Shown piece by piece: positions 6,757 to 15,959 of a stretch of DNA of 46,920 nt. Origin of the DNA: Longimicrobiales bacterium (GTDB lineage Bacteria; Gemmatimonadota; Gemmatimonadetes; Longimicrobiales; Gaopeijiaceae); NCBI GenBank assembly GCA_028278645.1, contig JANQDZ010000090.1, positions 1-46,920 of the forward strand, given 5' to 3'. Below the pieces are notes generated by a model. That model was given only the letters and a program-made list of their open reading frames with translations, was not told where the DNA came from and did not search any database. Each line of letters opens with the position of its first letter. The stretch's first letter is position 1. Position numbers and translations under genes: made by a program.

Positions 6757-8985
6757 ATGCACCGCAGCCTGCTTCTCTTTGCCGTCGTCTTCCTGGCCTT
6801 TCCGTCCGTCCTTCCGGGACAGTCCATGCGGACGTTCACCGTCGATGATGCCCTGAACGTCAAATCGGCGAGTGTGGCTGCCGCCACGGATGATGCACGG
6901 TGGTTGGCCATCACCCTGTCCACGCCACGGGGTCGGATGGGCACGGACCACTTCCGTTTCGGGGACCCCACATACGTGAGCCCGTCCCAGGCCGAGCTCA
7001 TCGTGATGGACGCCCAAACCGGGGAAAGCGCCCCGGTGTTTCGAGATGCCGAGCAGGTACAGAGCCTCTCCTGGTCCCCCGATGGAGAGCGGTTGGCGTT
7101 CCGCCGGTATGTGGACGGGGTGGTCCGCCTGGAGGTATTCGACCGGAATTCGGGGCGGGTCGAAACCGTTCGTCTCCAACCCGATCGTGAGTTGGCCTGG
7201 GGCGGGCAATTGACCTGGTTCCCCGACGGGCGCGGCCTGCTGGTTTCACTCCGGACGCCGACGTGGGCGCAAGCGGCCAAGGCTGCCTATGAAGCCATGG
7301 AGTTCGGGCCCATCGTGGTCCAGGACTCGTCCGAGCCCTTCCTGTCATGGGACGCCGTCCGGAATCGGGGCGCCCTCATGGAATTGGCCCGAGTGGACCT
7401 TGAAGACGGTTCCGTAACTGTGATGGCCCCAGAGGCATCCTACCAGGACGTCCGGATTGCCGAGGACGGGTCCCACCTCACGTACACCCAAGCCACACCA
7501 CTTCGGACCTCCTACGAAAGGGGTGAGGGAACGGAATACGCATACTTCAAGCTGGACATGGCCGAAGGATCCGAACCCATGGAGGTGATGGAAAAGGGCG
7601 AACGCAGGGTCAGGCCGAATTGGAAGCCCGACGGGTCCGGGTTTGTCTTTTCGAGGGAGGGGGACCTGTTCTTCAAAAGCCCCGAGGCCGACAGCGCCCG
7701 GAACCTCACCGAGGAGTTTCGGGTGCCTTTGACCGAGGCCGATTCCACCAAGAGGAGCTTCTCTCTGGATAGGTGGCATCCCGACGGGAATACCATGCTC
7801 CTGAGGGCTCAGGATGGCTACTACCTCATGGGATTGGACGAGGAGCCCGAGTTGGTTTGGCCGTTCCCCGGTGACACCCGGAAGGAGTGGGGTGAAGCCC
7901 CTCGCCTGAGCGTTCTGCAGTGGACCGACGATGGCAGGTACCTCTACGCCTCCCGAGCAGCCCGCGATCACTGGGAGAGGGGCCTGGTTCGGTATGATCT
8001 GGAACGGAGCAGGGAAGAGGTCCTGGTTTCCGACTCGGACGTTTACAGGAGTTGGAACGTGGCGGAGGACGGGTCCAGGGTGGTCTTTCGTCGATCCGAT
8101 GGTGACCGGCCGGACGAGCTTTGGACTGCGGATGGGGACTTCGGGAACGCCACACAGATCACCGACCTGAACCCATGGCTCGACGAGGTGACGCTGTCGA
8201 AGAGCCAGCTCATCAAGTACTACGACGTGGACGGCGAAGAGCTGTACGGGGTCCTCCACCTTCCGGCCAACTATGAAGAAGGAAAAGCCTATCCTCTCGT
8301 GGCCGAGATCTACGAGACATTCTTCGACAACGGGTACAGCTATAGCGCCCAGACCCTGGCTGCTCAGGGGTGGATGGTTCTCCGCCCGTCGGTGGACCTG
8401 GAAATCGGTTTCCCCGGCGAGGCCTGGATGAAGGGGGTAACCACAGCAATCAACTCGCTCATGGACAAGGGGATGGTGGACGGCCGGCAGCTGGGGATCC
8501 ACGGGACCAGCTACGGAGGTTATGCAGCGAGCCTGATCATCACTCAGACGGACCGTTTCGCGGCGGCCATCAATATCTCCGGGAAGGTGAACATCATCTC
8601 TTTCCTGGGTGATTCCGAGAAGATCACCACCCGGAACTACAACGCCGCGGAGGAAGGGCAGGACAGGCTAGGTGCCACCCTTTGGGAGCAACCTCAGAAG
8701 TACTGGGAGCACTCAGCGGTGGTGAACGCCGACCGAATCACGACGCCCCATCTCCTCCTCACCGGCCGGGGGGACTGGAACGTTCCGGACACCAACACTC
8801 GGGAGATGTACTACGCCTTGAGACGGTTGGGGAAAGAGGTGGTGTGGGTGAACTATATGCGGGCGGGGCACGGAGCGGGTCGGGCCGGGATCGAGGAAGA
8901 CTACCGGGATCATTGGCGCCGCATCGTCGAGTGGTACGACACCCACTTCAAGAAGGCGGTGGAGGAAGACGAAAAAGGAGGCTAG
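6757..8985 (+). CDS. S9 family serine peptidase (prolyl oligopeptidase type), secreted
   Basis: This 742-residue protein has an N-terminal signal peptide (MHRSLLLFAVVFLAFPSV, cleavage near LPGQ). It continues with a beta-propeller region (about residues 40-480) with repeated WSPDGERLAF, WKPDGSGFVF and WTDDGRYLYA blades. The C-terminal alpha/beta hydrolase domain (about 490-735) carries the complete triad: Ser585 in GTSYGGYA, Asp673 in GRGDWNVP and His705 in AGHGAG. Family members cleave short peptides, often after proline or with dipeptidyl or acylaminoacyl specificity, and this one should act outside the cytoplasm. A good promoter lies at 6660-6688. It stands alone on the plus strand and converges with the quinone oxidoreductase gene 34 bases downstream. 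Confidence 0.93.
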   Translation: MHRSLLLFAVVFLAFPSVLPGQSMRTFTVDDALNVKSASVAAATDDARWLAITLSTPRGRMGTDHFRFGDPTYVSPSQAELIVMDAQTGESAPVFRDAEQVQSLSWSPDGERLAFRRYVDGVVRLEVFDRNSGRVETVRLQPDRELAWGGQLTWFPDGRGLLVSLRTPTWAQAAKAAYEAMEFGPIVVQDSSEPFLSWDAVRNRGALMELARVDLEDGSVTVMAPEASYQDVRIAEDGSHLTYTQATPLRTSYERGEGTEYAYFKLDMAEGSEPMEVMEKGERRVRPNWKPDGSGFVFSREGDLFFKSPEADSARNLTEEFRVPLTEADSTKRSFSLDRWHPDGNTMLLRAQDGYYLMGLDEEPELVWPFPGDTRKEWGEAPRLSVLQWTDDGRYLYASRAARDHWERGLVRYDLERSREEVLVSDSDVYRSWNVAEDGSRVVFRRSDGDRPDELWTADGDFGNATQITDLNPWLDEVTLSKSQLIKYYDVDGEELYGVLHLPANYEEGKAYPLVAEIYETFFDNGYSYSAQTLAAQGWMVLRPSVDLEIGFPGEAWMKGVTTAINSLMDKGMVDGRQLGIHGTSYGGYAASLIITQTDRFAAAINISGKVNIISFLGDSEKITTRNYNAAEEGQDRLGATLWEQPQKYWEHSAVVNADRITTPHLLLTGRGDWNVPDTNTREMYYALRRLGKEVVWVNYMRAGHGAGRAGIEEDYRDHWRRIVEWYDTHFKKAVEEDEKGG

Positions 8986-9019
8986 GGGAGAAGGCCGAGG
9001 GTGTGACTTGGGAAGGCCC

Positions 9020-10066
9020 CTAGGCTGGGGCCTCCAGGACAACCTTCCCCAGGTTCTTCCGGTCGTGGAGGAAACGGTGTGCCTCCACGGCCCCGTCCTG
9101 ATCCAACGGGAACGTCCGGTCCATGATTGGTTTCCACCGTCCGTCGGCTACTCCCTGAAAGATCTCTTCCAGAGCGGGGCGCATGATGGCCTCCTTCTCT
9201 TTCAGGTAAAGGAGGTGGACGCCGAAGACACCCTGGTTGGGCACAACCAGGGACAGAGGGTGGATGGACCCGGTCCGGAACCGTGCCAGCGCGGCTTTTG
9301 GCCAGCTCCTCTTTCGTCCGGGCATGGCTTCGCTCATGCCGTAAAACACCACTCTCCCCAGGGGATTGAGTAACCCCCGGATGGCTTTGGTGGCAGGACC
9401 GCCCACCGGATCCAACGCAATATCCAGCCCGGGGTTCCCGCCCAGGGTGGCGAGGAGCTCGTCTCCCCACGCGCCCCGGGAGTCGAAGCACGCCTCGGCA
9501 CCGAGCTCCTCGACCACGAAGGTTCTTTTCCCTGCGTTCCCGGCCGTTCCGAACACTCGCAGCCCCCTATCCACGGCGAGTTGAACGGCGGCGGTTCCGA
9601 CCCCACCCCCTGCGCCAAGTACCAGAGCCGTGTCCCCTTTCCTTGCATGGCCCGTTTCAAAAAGGCAAACCCAAGCCGTGAGGAAGACCACCGGAATTCC
9701 GGCGGCTTCCGCGGGGGTGAGGGACTCGGGATAAGGGAATGTCTGCTCGGTATGGACGATGACGTCTTTGGCGTATCCCCCGAACCGAAGAAGCGCTACC
9801 GCTCGATCCCCTTCCTTCCATCCTTCGACGTCGGGTCCAACCCTCACGACCTCGCCGGCGACCTCGAATCCGGGTGCGTAGGGGAGGTCGGGTACTTTCC
9901 CGTACAACCCCACGCGCTGGAGGAGGTCTGCGAAGTTTATTCCGGAGGCGCCCACCTTGAGGTGCAGCTCGCCGGGGCCCGGGTCCGGAAGCGGGATCTC
10001 CCGTTCCTCCATGACTTCCGGGGATCCGAACCGGGGAATCTGGATGGCGACCGTGGTTCTGGGCAT
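9020..10066 (-). CDS. Zinc-independent quinone oxidoreductase (MDR superfamily)
   Basis: I place the start at the ATG at 10066 (348 residues) because AGGAGG lies at a good distance upstream; a frame extending to 10207 would overlap the symporter gene. The N-terminal GroES-like domain (about 1-130) shows GINFADLLQRVGLYG and PGFEVAGEVVRVG, typical of quinone oxidoreductase and synaptic-vesicle VAT-1-like MDR proteins without structural zinc cysteines. The Rossmann motif VLGAGGGVGTAAVQLA follows near residue 145. It should reduce quinones or enones with NADPH in the cytoplasm. It is the last gene of the long minus-strand run, 49 bases after the symporter stop, and may belong to it or have its own promoter. 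Confidence 0.88.
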   Translation of the reverse strand: MPRTTVAIQIPRFGSPEVMEEREIPLPDPGPGELHLKVGASGINFADLLQRVGLYGKVPDLPYAPGFEVAGEVVRVGPDVEGWKEGDRAVALLRFGGYAKDVIVHTEQTFPYPESLTPAEAAGIPVVFLTAWVCLFETGHARKGDTALVLGAGGGVGTAAVQLAVDRGLRVFGTAGNAGKRTFVVEELGAEACFDSRGAWGDELLATLGGNPGLDIALDPVGGPATKAIRGLLNPLGRVVFYGMSEAMPGRKRSWPKAALARFRTGSIHPLSLVVPNQGVFGVHLLYLKEKEAIMRPALEEIFQGVADGRWKPIMDRTFPLDQDGAVEAHRFLHDRKNLGKVVLEAPA

Positions 10067-10115
10067 GACTTGGCCTCCTGTGGCCAGAAGGGGGAGTGAC
10101 TCGCTTTCCCGGGCA

Positions 10116-11654
10116 CTACCAGAAAAACAACACCAGAGCCACCGTCGCGACGACGGCACCGATGGACAGAACGTCGAAGAGTAGATCCCGTTCCTTGGAG
10201 GGATCATCCTCCTTCGGGGTTTTGGCCGGCTCTTCTGCCGGCCGCTCCTCAGGCCGAACCAATGAGATTGCCGCCAACATCAAGAACAACACGATGCCGG
10301 CTACCCACATCTGATCCAGAAACGCGGCGTTCGGGGTGAGCCACTTCACGACGATGGTGACGGGGAGGGTGAGTCCCATGACCCAAACCGCGCCCTTGGC
10401 CGTTGCTCGTTTCCAGAAAAGCCCGCTGAGGAATACGACCGCGACTCCTGGAGTGATGAGTCCCCAGAATTCCTGGATATAGGAGAAGATCCTCTCGAAG
10501 CTCACGAGGAAGGGCGCCCAGGCCCATGCCAGGAGGAGGAACACTACCGTGCTGGTCCGGCCCACGCTGATCAACCGCCGCTGCGAGGCATCGGGCTTCA
10601 TGTGCCGGTGGTAGAGGTCGACCGTGAAGATCGTTGCCGTGGAGTTCAGCATGGAATCCAAGGAGGACATGATGGCGGCAATCAGGGCCGCCAACATCAG
10701 GCCCGCCAAACCTCCGGGCAGGAGGTTGGCGATGAGGATCGGATAGGCCATGTCCGACCGCGTCAGCTCATCGGCATAGAGGACATAAGCCATGATCCCC
10801 GGGATCACGGCGATAAAGGGGATCAGGAGCTTCAAATAAGCGGCGAAGACGATCCCGTATCGGCCCTGCTTGATGTTTTTGGCACCCAGTGTCCTTTGGG
10901 TGATGAACTGGTTGCAGCCCCAGTAAAAGAGGTTCGCGATCCAGAGACCGCCGAAAAAGATCGCAAACCACGGGAGCTCGGGATGATCCAGGGGAAGGAC
11001 CATGTGGAACTTGTCCCCTGCCTCCTCCATGAGGGTGCCCCAGCCACCGACGGCTTTCAGCCCGAGCCACGCTGTCAGGGCCCCGCCCAACAGGAGCATG
11101 GTTCCCTGAATGAGGTCTGACCACACAACGGCCTTCAATCCACCGTAGGCCGTATAGGCACCGGCGAAAACGGCCAGGATGGTCACCCCCCACCAGAGGG
11201 GGAGCCCGAACATGGTCTCCAGGGCCAGGCCGCCGGAGTAGAGAACCGTGGCCATGGCCACGAAGGTGTAGGCGAGGATCATGTAGATGGCCAGCCAGCT
11301 CCGAGCCCCGACGCTGAAACGACGCTCGAGGTACTCGGGCATGGTCGTGACTCGGTTGGCCATGAAGGCTGGCAGGAACCATCGGGCCACGATGACCAGG
11401 GTAATGGCCGACATCCATTCGTAGGCCGCTACGGCCAGTCCAAAATCGGCGCCCTGGCCGGCCTGCCCCACCAGCTGCTCGGTGGAGATGTTGGAAGCGA
11501 TCAGGCTGATGCCGATAAGCCACCAAGGGAGATTTCGTCCGGCGAGGAAGTAGTCGGCCGCGACCTTCTCCCGGCGGGAGACCACCACGGCCACCACGGC
11601 GATCACCACGAAGTAGCCGATGAACGCAGTGAGGTCGAAGGTCGAGAAGTTCAT
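10116..11654 (-). CDS. Sodium:solute symporter, SGLT-type (SSS family)
   Basis: This is a 512-residue inner-membrane protein with about 13-14 hydrophobic segments. The N-terminal block DYFLAGRNLPWWLIGISL followed by SNISTEQLVGQAG is the hallmark of the SGLT/vSGLT branch of the solute:sodium symporters, whose members mostly carry sugars, inositol or sialic acids. The segment FAGAYTAYGGLKAVVWSDL and GCNQFITQR also fit that branch. Its ATG overlaps the last base of the stop codon of the preceding phosphodiesterase-EEP gene (TGATG), so the two are translationally coupled. With a NamZ muramidase and a D-amino acid dehydrogenase in the same run, an amino-sugar or muropeptide-derived substrate is plausible but unproven. 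Confidence 0.93.
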   Translation of the reverse strand: MNFSTFDLTAFIGYFVVIAVVAVVVSRREKVAADYFLAGRNLPWWLIGISLIASNISTEQLVGQAGQGADFGLAVAAYEWMSAITLVIVARWFLPAFMANRVTTMPEYLERRFSVGARSWLAIYMILAYTFVAMATVLYSGGLALETMFGLPLWWGVTILAVFAGAYTAYGGLKAVVWSDLIQGTMLLLGGALTAWLGLKAVGGWGTLMEEAGDKFHMVLPLDHPELPWFAIFFGGLWIANLFYWGCNQFITQRTLGAKNIKQGRYGIVFAAYLKLLIPFIAVIPGIMAYVLYADELTRSDMAYPILIANLLPGGLAGLMLAALIAAIMSSLDSMLNSTATIFTVDLYHRHMKPDASQRRLISVGRTSTVVFLLLAWAWAPFLVSFERIFSYIQEFWGLITPGVAVVFLSGLFWKRATAKGAVWVMGLTLPVTIVVKWLTPNAAFLDQMWVAGIVLFLMLAAISLVRPEERPAEEPAKTPKEDDPSKERDLLFDVLSIGAVVATVALVLFFW

Positions 11655-13372
11655 CAGAACTCCAGCACGAGGAAGATGGGTCGGTGGTCGGAGGCGACCG
11701 CCTCGTCCAGGACCCGGTGCTCCAACACGCGGAATCCCGTCTTGGGTCGAATGAGGATGAAGTCGATCTCCCGAGCCGGGCCATCAGACGGGAATGTGAA
11801 TGGGGAGAAAGGCTTCTCGGGGACGGCCCACTCCGACGCCAAAAGCTCCATGACCGGGGATCCCGGCAGGGAATTGAAGTCCCCCGCCAGGATCACCAAC
11901 CCCTCTTCGTCTTCCAAGGCGTCCATGAGGGTCCTCGCCTGCGCCAGACGCTCCTCTTCGGTGCGGTAGAAATGGATGCCGGATATGACCGCTTCCCGGC
12001 CGGTTCCCGGAAGGCTCACACGAGCCGTCAGCGCCGATCGGGGTTCAGCACCATCGGGAAGTCGATGATTGGTCCAGTCCAGGATGGGTAGCCGGCTCAA
12101 GAGAGCCATTCCGTAGTGCCCCCCCTGGTACTCCATGAAGTCGCCAAACAGTGGCTCCGTCCCGGTGAGGGCAGCGTACTCGGCGGCCTGATCCACGTCT
12201 CCCGTTCGGTCCACGACCCGGTCGATCTCCTGTAAGGTCACCACATCCGGCTCGACCTGATTGATGACCTCTGCGATCCGATCCAGGTCCAGGACACCGT
12301 CCAAGCCCTCTCCATGGTGTGTGTTGTAGGCCAGGACACGGAGGGTATCGGTCCTGGGAAACGGCCGGACGTCGGTGGTGCCCTTCAGGCCCACCACCTT
12401 CCCGTCCAGATCCCATGCCGGATCGATGGGCACGCCCAGGTGGGTAAGGGCTGTCACCGTCAGGTCCACGGCTCCGGGTGGCTCGACGGGGATCCCCACT
12501 TCCGTGGACGGCCCGCTCGCCACGTAGTAGACCGTGGTCTCTTCCGGGGTGACGCCCCCGTGTCCCCCCTCCTCCGTCCGACCGTGGTCTGTGGTAAGGA
12601 GGATCAGCCAGTCCTCCTCCTGGAACGTCGGTCGGTGCCGGATTGCTTCCACCAGCTTCCCCAACTGGCGATCGGCTGTTGCGATGGCGTCCCGATACTC
12701 CGTCCCTATTCCGCCGATGTTGTGGCTGATCTCGTCGGGAGCCCCCACGTAGACGAAGAGAAAGTCGGGATCACCGTTCCGGAGTTCCTCCACGGCGTGG
12801 TCCACCGAGATGCTGTCCGCTTCCAACCACCCCAGGTCGTACCCGTTGAGGACGATCTTTTTGTCGATTCTGTCGCTGATGAGCGGCCCGTTGGATTCCA
12901 CCGTTACCAGGGGGAGCCAGTCCGCCACGGCAAACGTGTTCAGCTCGGGCTGGACCGATTCAATCCTCGTGAGAATGTCCGGGTAAGATCCGTACTGGTT
13001 TGAGATGAAGTTGTTGGAAATCACCCGGTGCTTGTTGGGCCATACCCCGGTGAGAATCGACGACCAGCAAGGCCCACTCACCGTAGGTCGGGCGGTCTGC
13101 GCCTCCTCGCTGAAGGTTCCGGAAGCCGCAAGCGAATCGAACACCGGCGTGGGGACCTCTCGTAGGACGTCGGGCCGAATCCCGTCCCATCCCACGAGAA
13201 GGACCTTGGGCGTCCGGGACGCCTGGGGTGTCCGGGCGGCCTGGGATGCCAGCTCGGCCGGGAGACCTGGCCCGGCCTGGGGCGCTCCGTAGGCCCCGGC
13301 CTTTGGGGCCATGACGAGGGTCGCCGCCAGGGCGCCGGAGGCCACGAGGCTCACGATCTTCTTTGGTCTCAA
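11654..13372 (-). CDS. Exported fusion: type I phosphodiesterase/phosphatase + EEP nuclease-phosphatase
   Basis: I choose a TTG start at 13372 (572 residues): AAGGAGG (13380-13386) lies 7 bases upstream and a signal peptide follows (KKIVSLVASGALAATLV, cleavage near AGAYG). The frame is open to 13570, but the extra part is Arg-rich and overlaps the muramidase gene. Domain 1 (about 55-330) is of the alkaline phosphatase/NPP superfamily with Asp63 (GWDGIRPD), Thr97 as nucleophile (RPTVSGPCWSSILTG), Asp213 and His217 (PDEISHNIGG), TDHG at 261-264 and His271. Domain 2 (about 344-572) is an endonuclease/exonuclease/phosphatase fold with Asn350, Glu382 (LQEID), GDFN at 497-500 and SDH at 561-563. 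Both active sites look complete, so it may hydrolyse phosphodiesters or monoesters in two steps in the periplasm. The order of these domains in one chain is unusual to me. Confidence 0.88.
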   Translation of the reverse strand: MRPKKIVSLVASGALAATLVMAPKAGAYGAPQAGPGLPAELASQAARTPQASRTPKVLLVGWDGIRPDVLREVPTPVFDSLAASGTFSEEAQTARPTVSGPCWSSILTGVWPNKHRVISNNFISNQYGSYPDILTRIESVQPELNTFAVADWLPLVTVESNGPLISDRIDKKIVLNGYDLGWLEADSISVDHAVEELRNGDPDFLFVYVGAPDEISHNIGGIGTEYRDAIATADRQLGKLVEAIRHRPTFQEEDWLILLTTDHGRTEEGGHGGVTPEETTVYYVASGPSTEVGIPVEPPGAVDLTVTALTHLGVPIDPAWDLDGKVVGLKGTTDVRPFPRTDTLRVLAYNTHHGEGLDGVLDLDRIAEVINQVEPDVVTLQEIDRVVDRTGDVDQAAEYAALTGTEPLFGDFMEYQGGHYGMALLSRLPILDWTNHRLPDGAEPRSALTARVSLPGTGREAVISGIHFYRTEEERLAQARTLMDALEDEEGLVILAGDFNSLPGSPVMELLASEWAVPEKPFSPFTFPSDGPAREIDFILIRPKTGFRVLEHRVLDEAVASDHRPIFLVLEF

Positions 13373-13415
13373 AAGGGGTCCTCCTTCGTTCCGTGCTTCT
13401 CCACAAAGCGGCAAC

Positions 13416-14654
13416 TCACTCGTAGAGAAGATGGGGAGCCACTCGGTCCCACCATCCCGGCGCCTCCGTCCAGCCTTTGATCTCCGCCTCCCCGATGGTG
13501 CCGGGAATTCGCTCCAATGCGTCAACCGCCTCCGCCGTGCCCAGAAGCCGGAAGAGGTGATCCTTCCCACTGGGGTTCACGGCGGTGGGGTACGGGGCCC
13601 AGGTGAACTGGTCCGGCCACAAAGTAAGGAGGACCGTCAGAAGTCGCAGGCCCAGGGCCACAGGTCGGACGACCTCGGGTTCGGTGACCTCGAGGGAAAC
13701 TCCTGGACAGGGGGAGTCATGTCCGGGGAGGGGAAGTAGAAGAGACTTCGACCTGAGTCCGGGGAGCCCGAGTTGGGAGATGATCTCCGAGGTTTTTTCC
13801 CCGTCCATCCAGCGGGCGCCGAACCACTGGAATGCCAGCCGGGTCCCCCTGCCCTCGTGGAGGTTGGTGGCTTCCAGAAGCGCCAGACCGGGATAAAGAA
13901 GGGCGGACTCGAACGATGGGATCCCGGGGGAAGGTGGGTGGAAGGGAACCGCCATAGCGGGCCACGTCATGTCCCGGCGCCATCCCTCCAGAGGTACCAC
14001 TCGAAGGTCCAGGGACAGATCCATCTCAGCCCTAACCAGCCTGACCATCTCTCCCAGAGTGAGGGAGTGGCGAACCGGAATGGGCCAACGGCCCAGAAAG
14101 GTCGCCGGGGAACCGGGGTCCGGTAGGGGGCCCTCCACCCAGGCCCCTTCGCCACCAAGGGGATTCGGCCGGTCCAGGATCATGAGGGGGGTCCCTGTTT
14201 CCGCGCAGGCCTCCATCAAATGGGTCACGGACCAAAGGTAGGTGTAGAACCTCGCTCCAACGTCCTGGATATCCACGAGGACCAGGTCGAGGTCCTGCAG
14301 GACTCGGGCTTCGGGGCGGAGGGCAGGACCGTACAGGCTGGTTACAGGGAGCCCGGTCTCGGGATCAGACGCGTCGGGGACGGAAACGCCGTCGGGGGCC
14401 GTGGCAAAGAGGCCGTGCTCGGGAGAGAAGAGACGGACCAGGGGGATGCCTGCGTTGAACAAGGCCAACCTGGAGGGTCCGGACCCGGCTCTGGCGCCGT
14501 CGTGGGTGAGGAATCCGATACGGGGTTTGACCCCTGGGCTGTGAAGCCGGCCGAAGGGTGCCAGGAACGTATCGGGAGCTGCAAGGAACCGGTCCACCCC
14601 GAAGCGAACCGTGGCCCGAGAGTCCTCTGACTGCTCGGGCCTATGGGACGCCAT
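13416..14654 (-). CDS. namZ: NamZ-type exo-beta-N-acetylmuramidase (DUF1343, GH171)
   Basis: This 412-residue protein matches the DUF1343 pattern throughout: RIGFLTHDGA near residue 45, LFSPEHGL, DIQDVGARFYTYLWS, ILDRPNPLGG and a C-terminal WAPYPTAVN. Family members (NamZ) remove MurNAc from the non-reducing end of peptidoglycan fragments. Unlike many relatives it has no signal peptide: an in-frame TAG only 18 bases upstream of the ATG rules out a longer start, and AAGG precedes the ATG. It therefore appears cytoplasmic and would act on imported fragments. It begins 15 bases after the DadA-like gene and is followed after 43 bases by the phosphodiesterase-EEP fusion. The symbol is assigned by family. 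Confidence 0.88.
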   Translation of the reverse strand: MASHRPEQSEDSRATVRFGVDRFLAAPDTFLAPFGRLHSPGVKPRIGFLTHDGARAGSGPSRLALFNAGIPLVRLFSPEHGLFATAPDGVSVPDASDPETGLPVTSLYGPALRPEARVLQDLDLVLVDIQDVGARFYTYLWSVTHLMEACAETGTPLMILDRPNPLGGEGAWVEGPLPDPGSPATFLGRWPIPVRHSLTLGEMVRLVRAEMDLSLDLRVVPLEGWRRDMTWPAMAVPFHPPSPGIPSFESALLYPGLALLEATNLHEGRGTRLAFQWFGARWMDGEKTSEIISQLGLPGLRSKSLLLPLPGHDSPCPGVSLEVTEPEVVRPVALGLRLLTVLLTLWPDQFTWAPYPTAVNPSGKDHLFRLLGTAEAVDALERIPGTIGEAEIKGWTEAPGWWDRVAPHLLYE

Positions 14655-14669
14655 TCCGGCCTTCGTCGC

Positions 14670-15959
14670 CTAGAAGCGATCCGGCCGCAAGGCCGAAAGG
14701 TCCACTCCGGCGGCTCCCGCCTCCGGGATCTGGCCCGCCGAGTTTGGACGTCCCTCCAGGATCCACTCGGCCAGGAGCTTCCCTGTCACGGGACCTAACG
14801 TGAGGCCGAGCATGGCGTGGCCGTTGGCGATGAAAAGGCCGTCCAGGCCTGGTGCTGGCCCGAGGATTGGAAGTCCGTCCGGTGTAACCGGCCGGAGGCC
14901 CACCCAGTCGTCCCGTGATTCACCCACTCCGAGACCAGCGAGGTACCGCCGGGCCGATCCAGTGAGGTTGTGCAGGCGATCCGGGACGATGTCGTGGTTC
15001 AACCCGGAGAGCTCAAGTGTCCCGGCCAAGCGTAGGAAGTCGCCCATGGGAGTACAGAATACGTACCTCTCACCAAACATCATGGTGAGGGAAGGCTGGC
15101 CGATCCCTTGATCCACCATCGGGAGGTCCTGGTGGTATCCCTTGGCGGGCTCGATGGGGAGGTCGAGGCCGGCCGCTTCGGCGAGGGAAAGGCTGTAGGC
15201 GCCGGTGGCCAGGACCACGGCATCGCCATCCACGACGTCCCCATTTGTCAGGTAAACCCCTACGGCCCGGTGCCCTTTACCCACCACCTCCCGGACCTCG
15301 ATGCCGGTGCGGATCTCCAAACCGCGATGGGACGCGGCCCGGGCCAGCTCCGTGAGAAAGCGTCCCGGATCGAGGGTGGCGGCTTCAGGAAAGAACAAAC
15401 CTCCCTCGGTCCCCATCTTGAGTGTCGGCTCCAACTCCTGCAGCTCAGAGCCTGCGACGCTGCGGGTGTCATAACCATGCCGGTGCTGGAGGTGCATCTC
15501 TTCCTGGGCACCCTGGAAGCCCTCGGGCGTGCGGAAGACGTCGTAGTACCCTTCCTGTTTGTATCCGCAGCTCAGCTCCTCTTCCTCGACCATCTCGTCG
15601 AACAGGCGGCGACCCAGGTGCCCAAGGGGACCCAATACCTCCATGCTGCGCTGAACATGCTTTTCTGTGCAGAACGAGTTGAACCGTATGAGCCAGCGCC
15701 AGAGGGAGGGGTTCCACTTCAGGGGGAGATAGAGTGGGCTGGTAGGATCCCCCATCCACTTCAGCGCCTGGAAGATCCGCCCGGGCCGGGTCATGGGACC
15801 GTGGCCGGGGGCGACGGCACCGGCATTGCCGGACGAGGCGCCCGATCCGATCTCATCCCTCTCCAGGAGGATTACGTTCGCCCCGGCTTTGACCAGGTAG
15901 TAAGCGGTGCAGAGTCCGATGACTCCCCCTCCTACCACCAAAACACGTTTTTCAGCCAT
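14670..15959 (-). CDS. FAD-dependent D-amino acid dehydrogenase (DadA-like)
   Basis: This 429-residue protein of the DAO superfamily has the N-terminal FAD motif VLVVGGGVIGLCTAYYL with the acidic residue in LLERDE, then GSGASSGNAGAVAPGHG. Near the C terminus it shows WVGLRPVTPDGLPILGP and ANGHAMLGLTLGP. This matches DadA and the related D-hydroxyproline dehydrogenases, which oxidise D-amino acids to 2-oxo acids and pass electrons to quinones at the inner membrane. D-alanine from peptidoglycan would be a natural substrate given the neighbouring NamZ gene. Its ATG follows the TAA of the LuxR-type regulator gene with no intervening base, which suggests translational coupling. The exact substrate is not determined by the sequence. 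Confidence 0.88.
   Translation of the reverse strand: MAEKRVLVVGGGVIGLCTAYYLVKAGANVILLERDEIGSGASSGNAGAVAPGHGPMTRPGRIFQALKWMGDPTSPLYLPLKWNPSLWRWLIRFNSFCTEKHVQRSMEVLGPLGHLGRRLFDEMVEEEELSCGYKQEGYYDVFRTPEGFQGAQEEMHLQHRHGYDTRSVAGSELQELEPTLKMGTEGGLFFPEAATLDPGRFLTELARAASHRGLEIRTGIEVREVVGKGHRAVGVYLTNGDVVDGDAVVLATGAYSLSLAEAAGLDLPIEPAKGYHQDLPMVDQGIGQPSLTMMFGERYVFCTPMGDFLRLAGTLELSGLNHDIVPDRLHNLTGSARRYLAGLGVGESRDDWVGLRPVTPDGLPILGPAPGLDGLFIANGHAMLGLTLGPVTGKLLAEWILEGRPNSAGQIPEAGAAGVDLSALRPDRF

Noticed and set aside
7345-8502. 385-residue open frame antisense to the S9 peptidase gene
   Set aside because: The composition is that of a GC-rich shadow frame and the plus-strand peptidase has a full catalytic triad.
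9014-9033. AGGCCCC-taggct-GGGGCCT stem at convergent gene ends as a terminator
   Set aside because: It overlaps the stop codon of the oxidoreductase gene and has no T-run on either strand.
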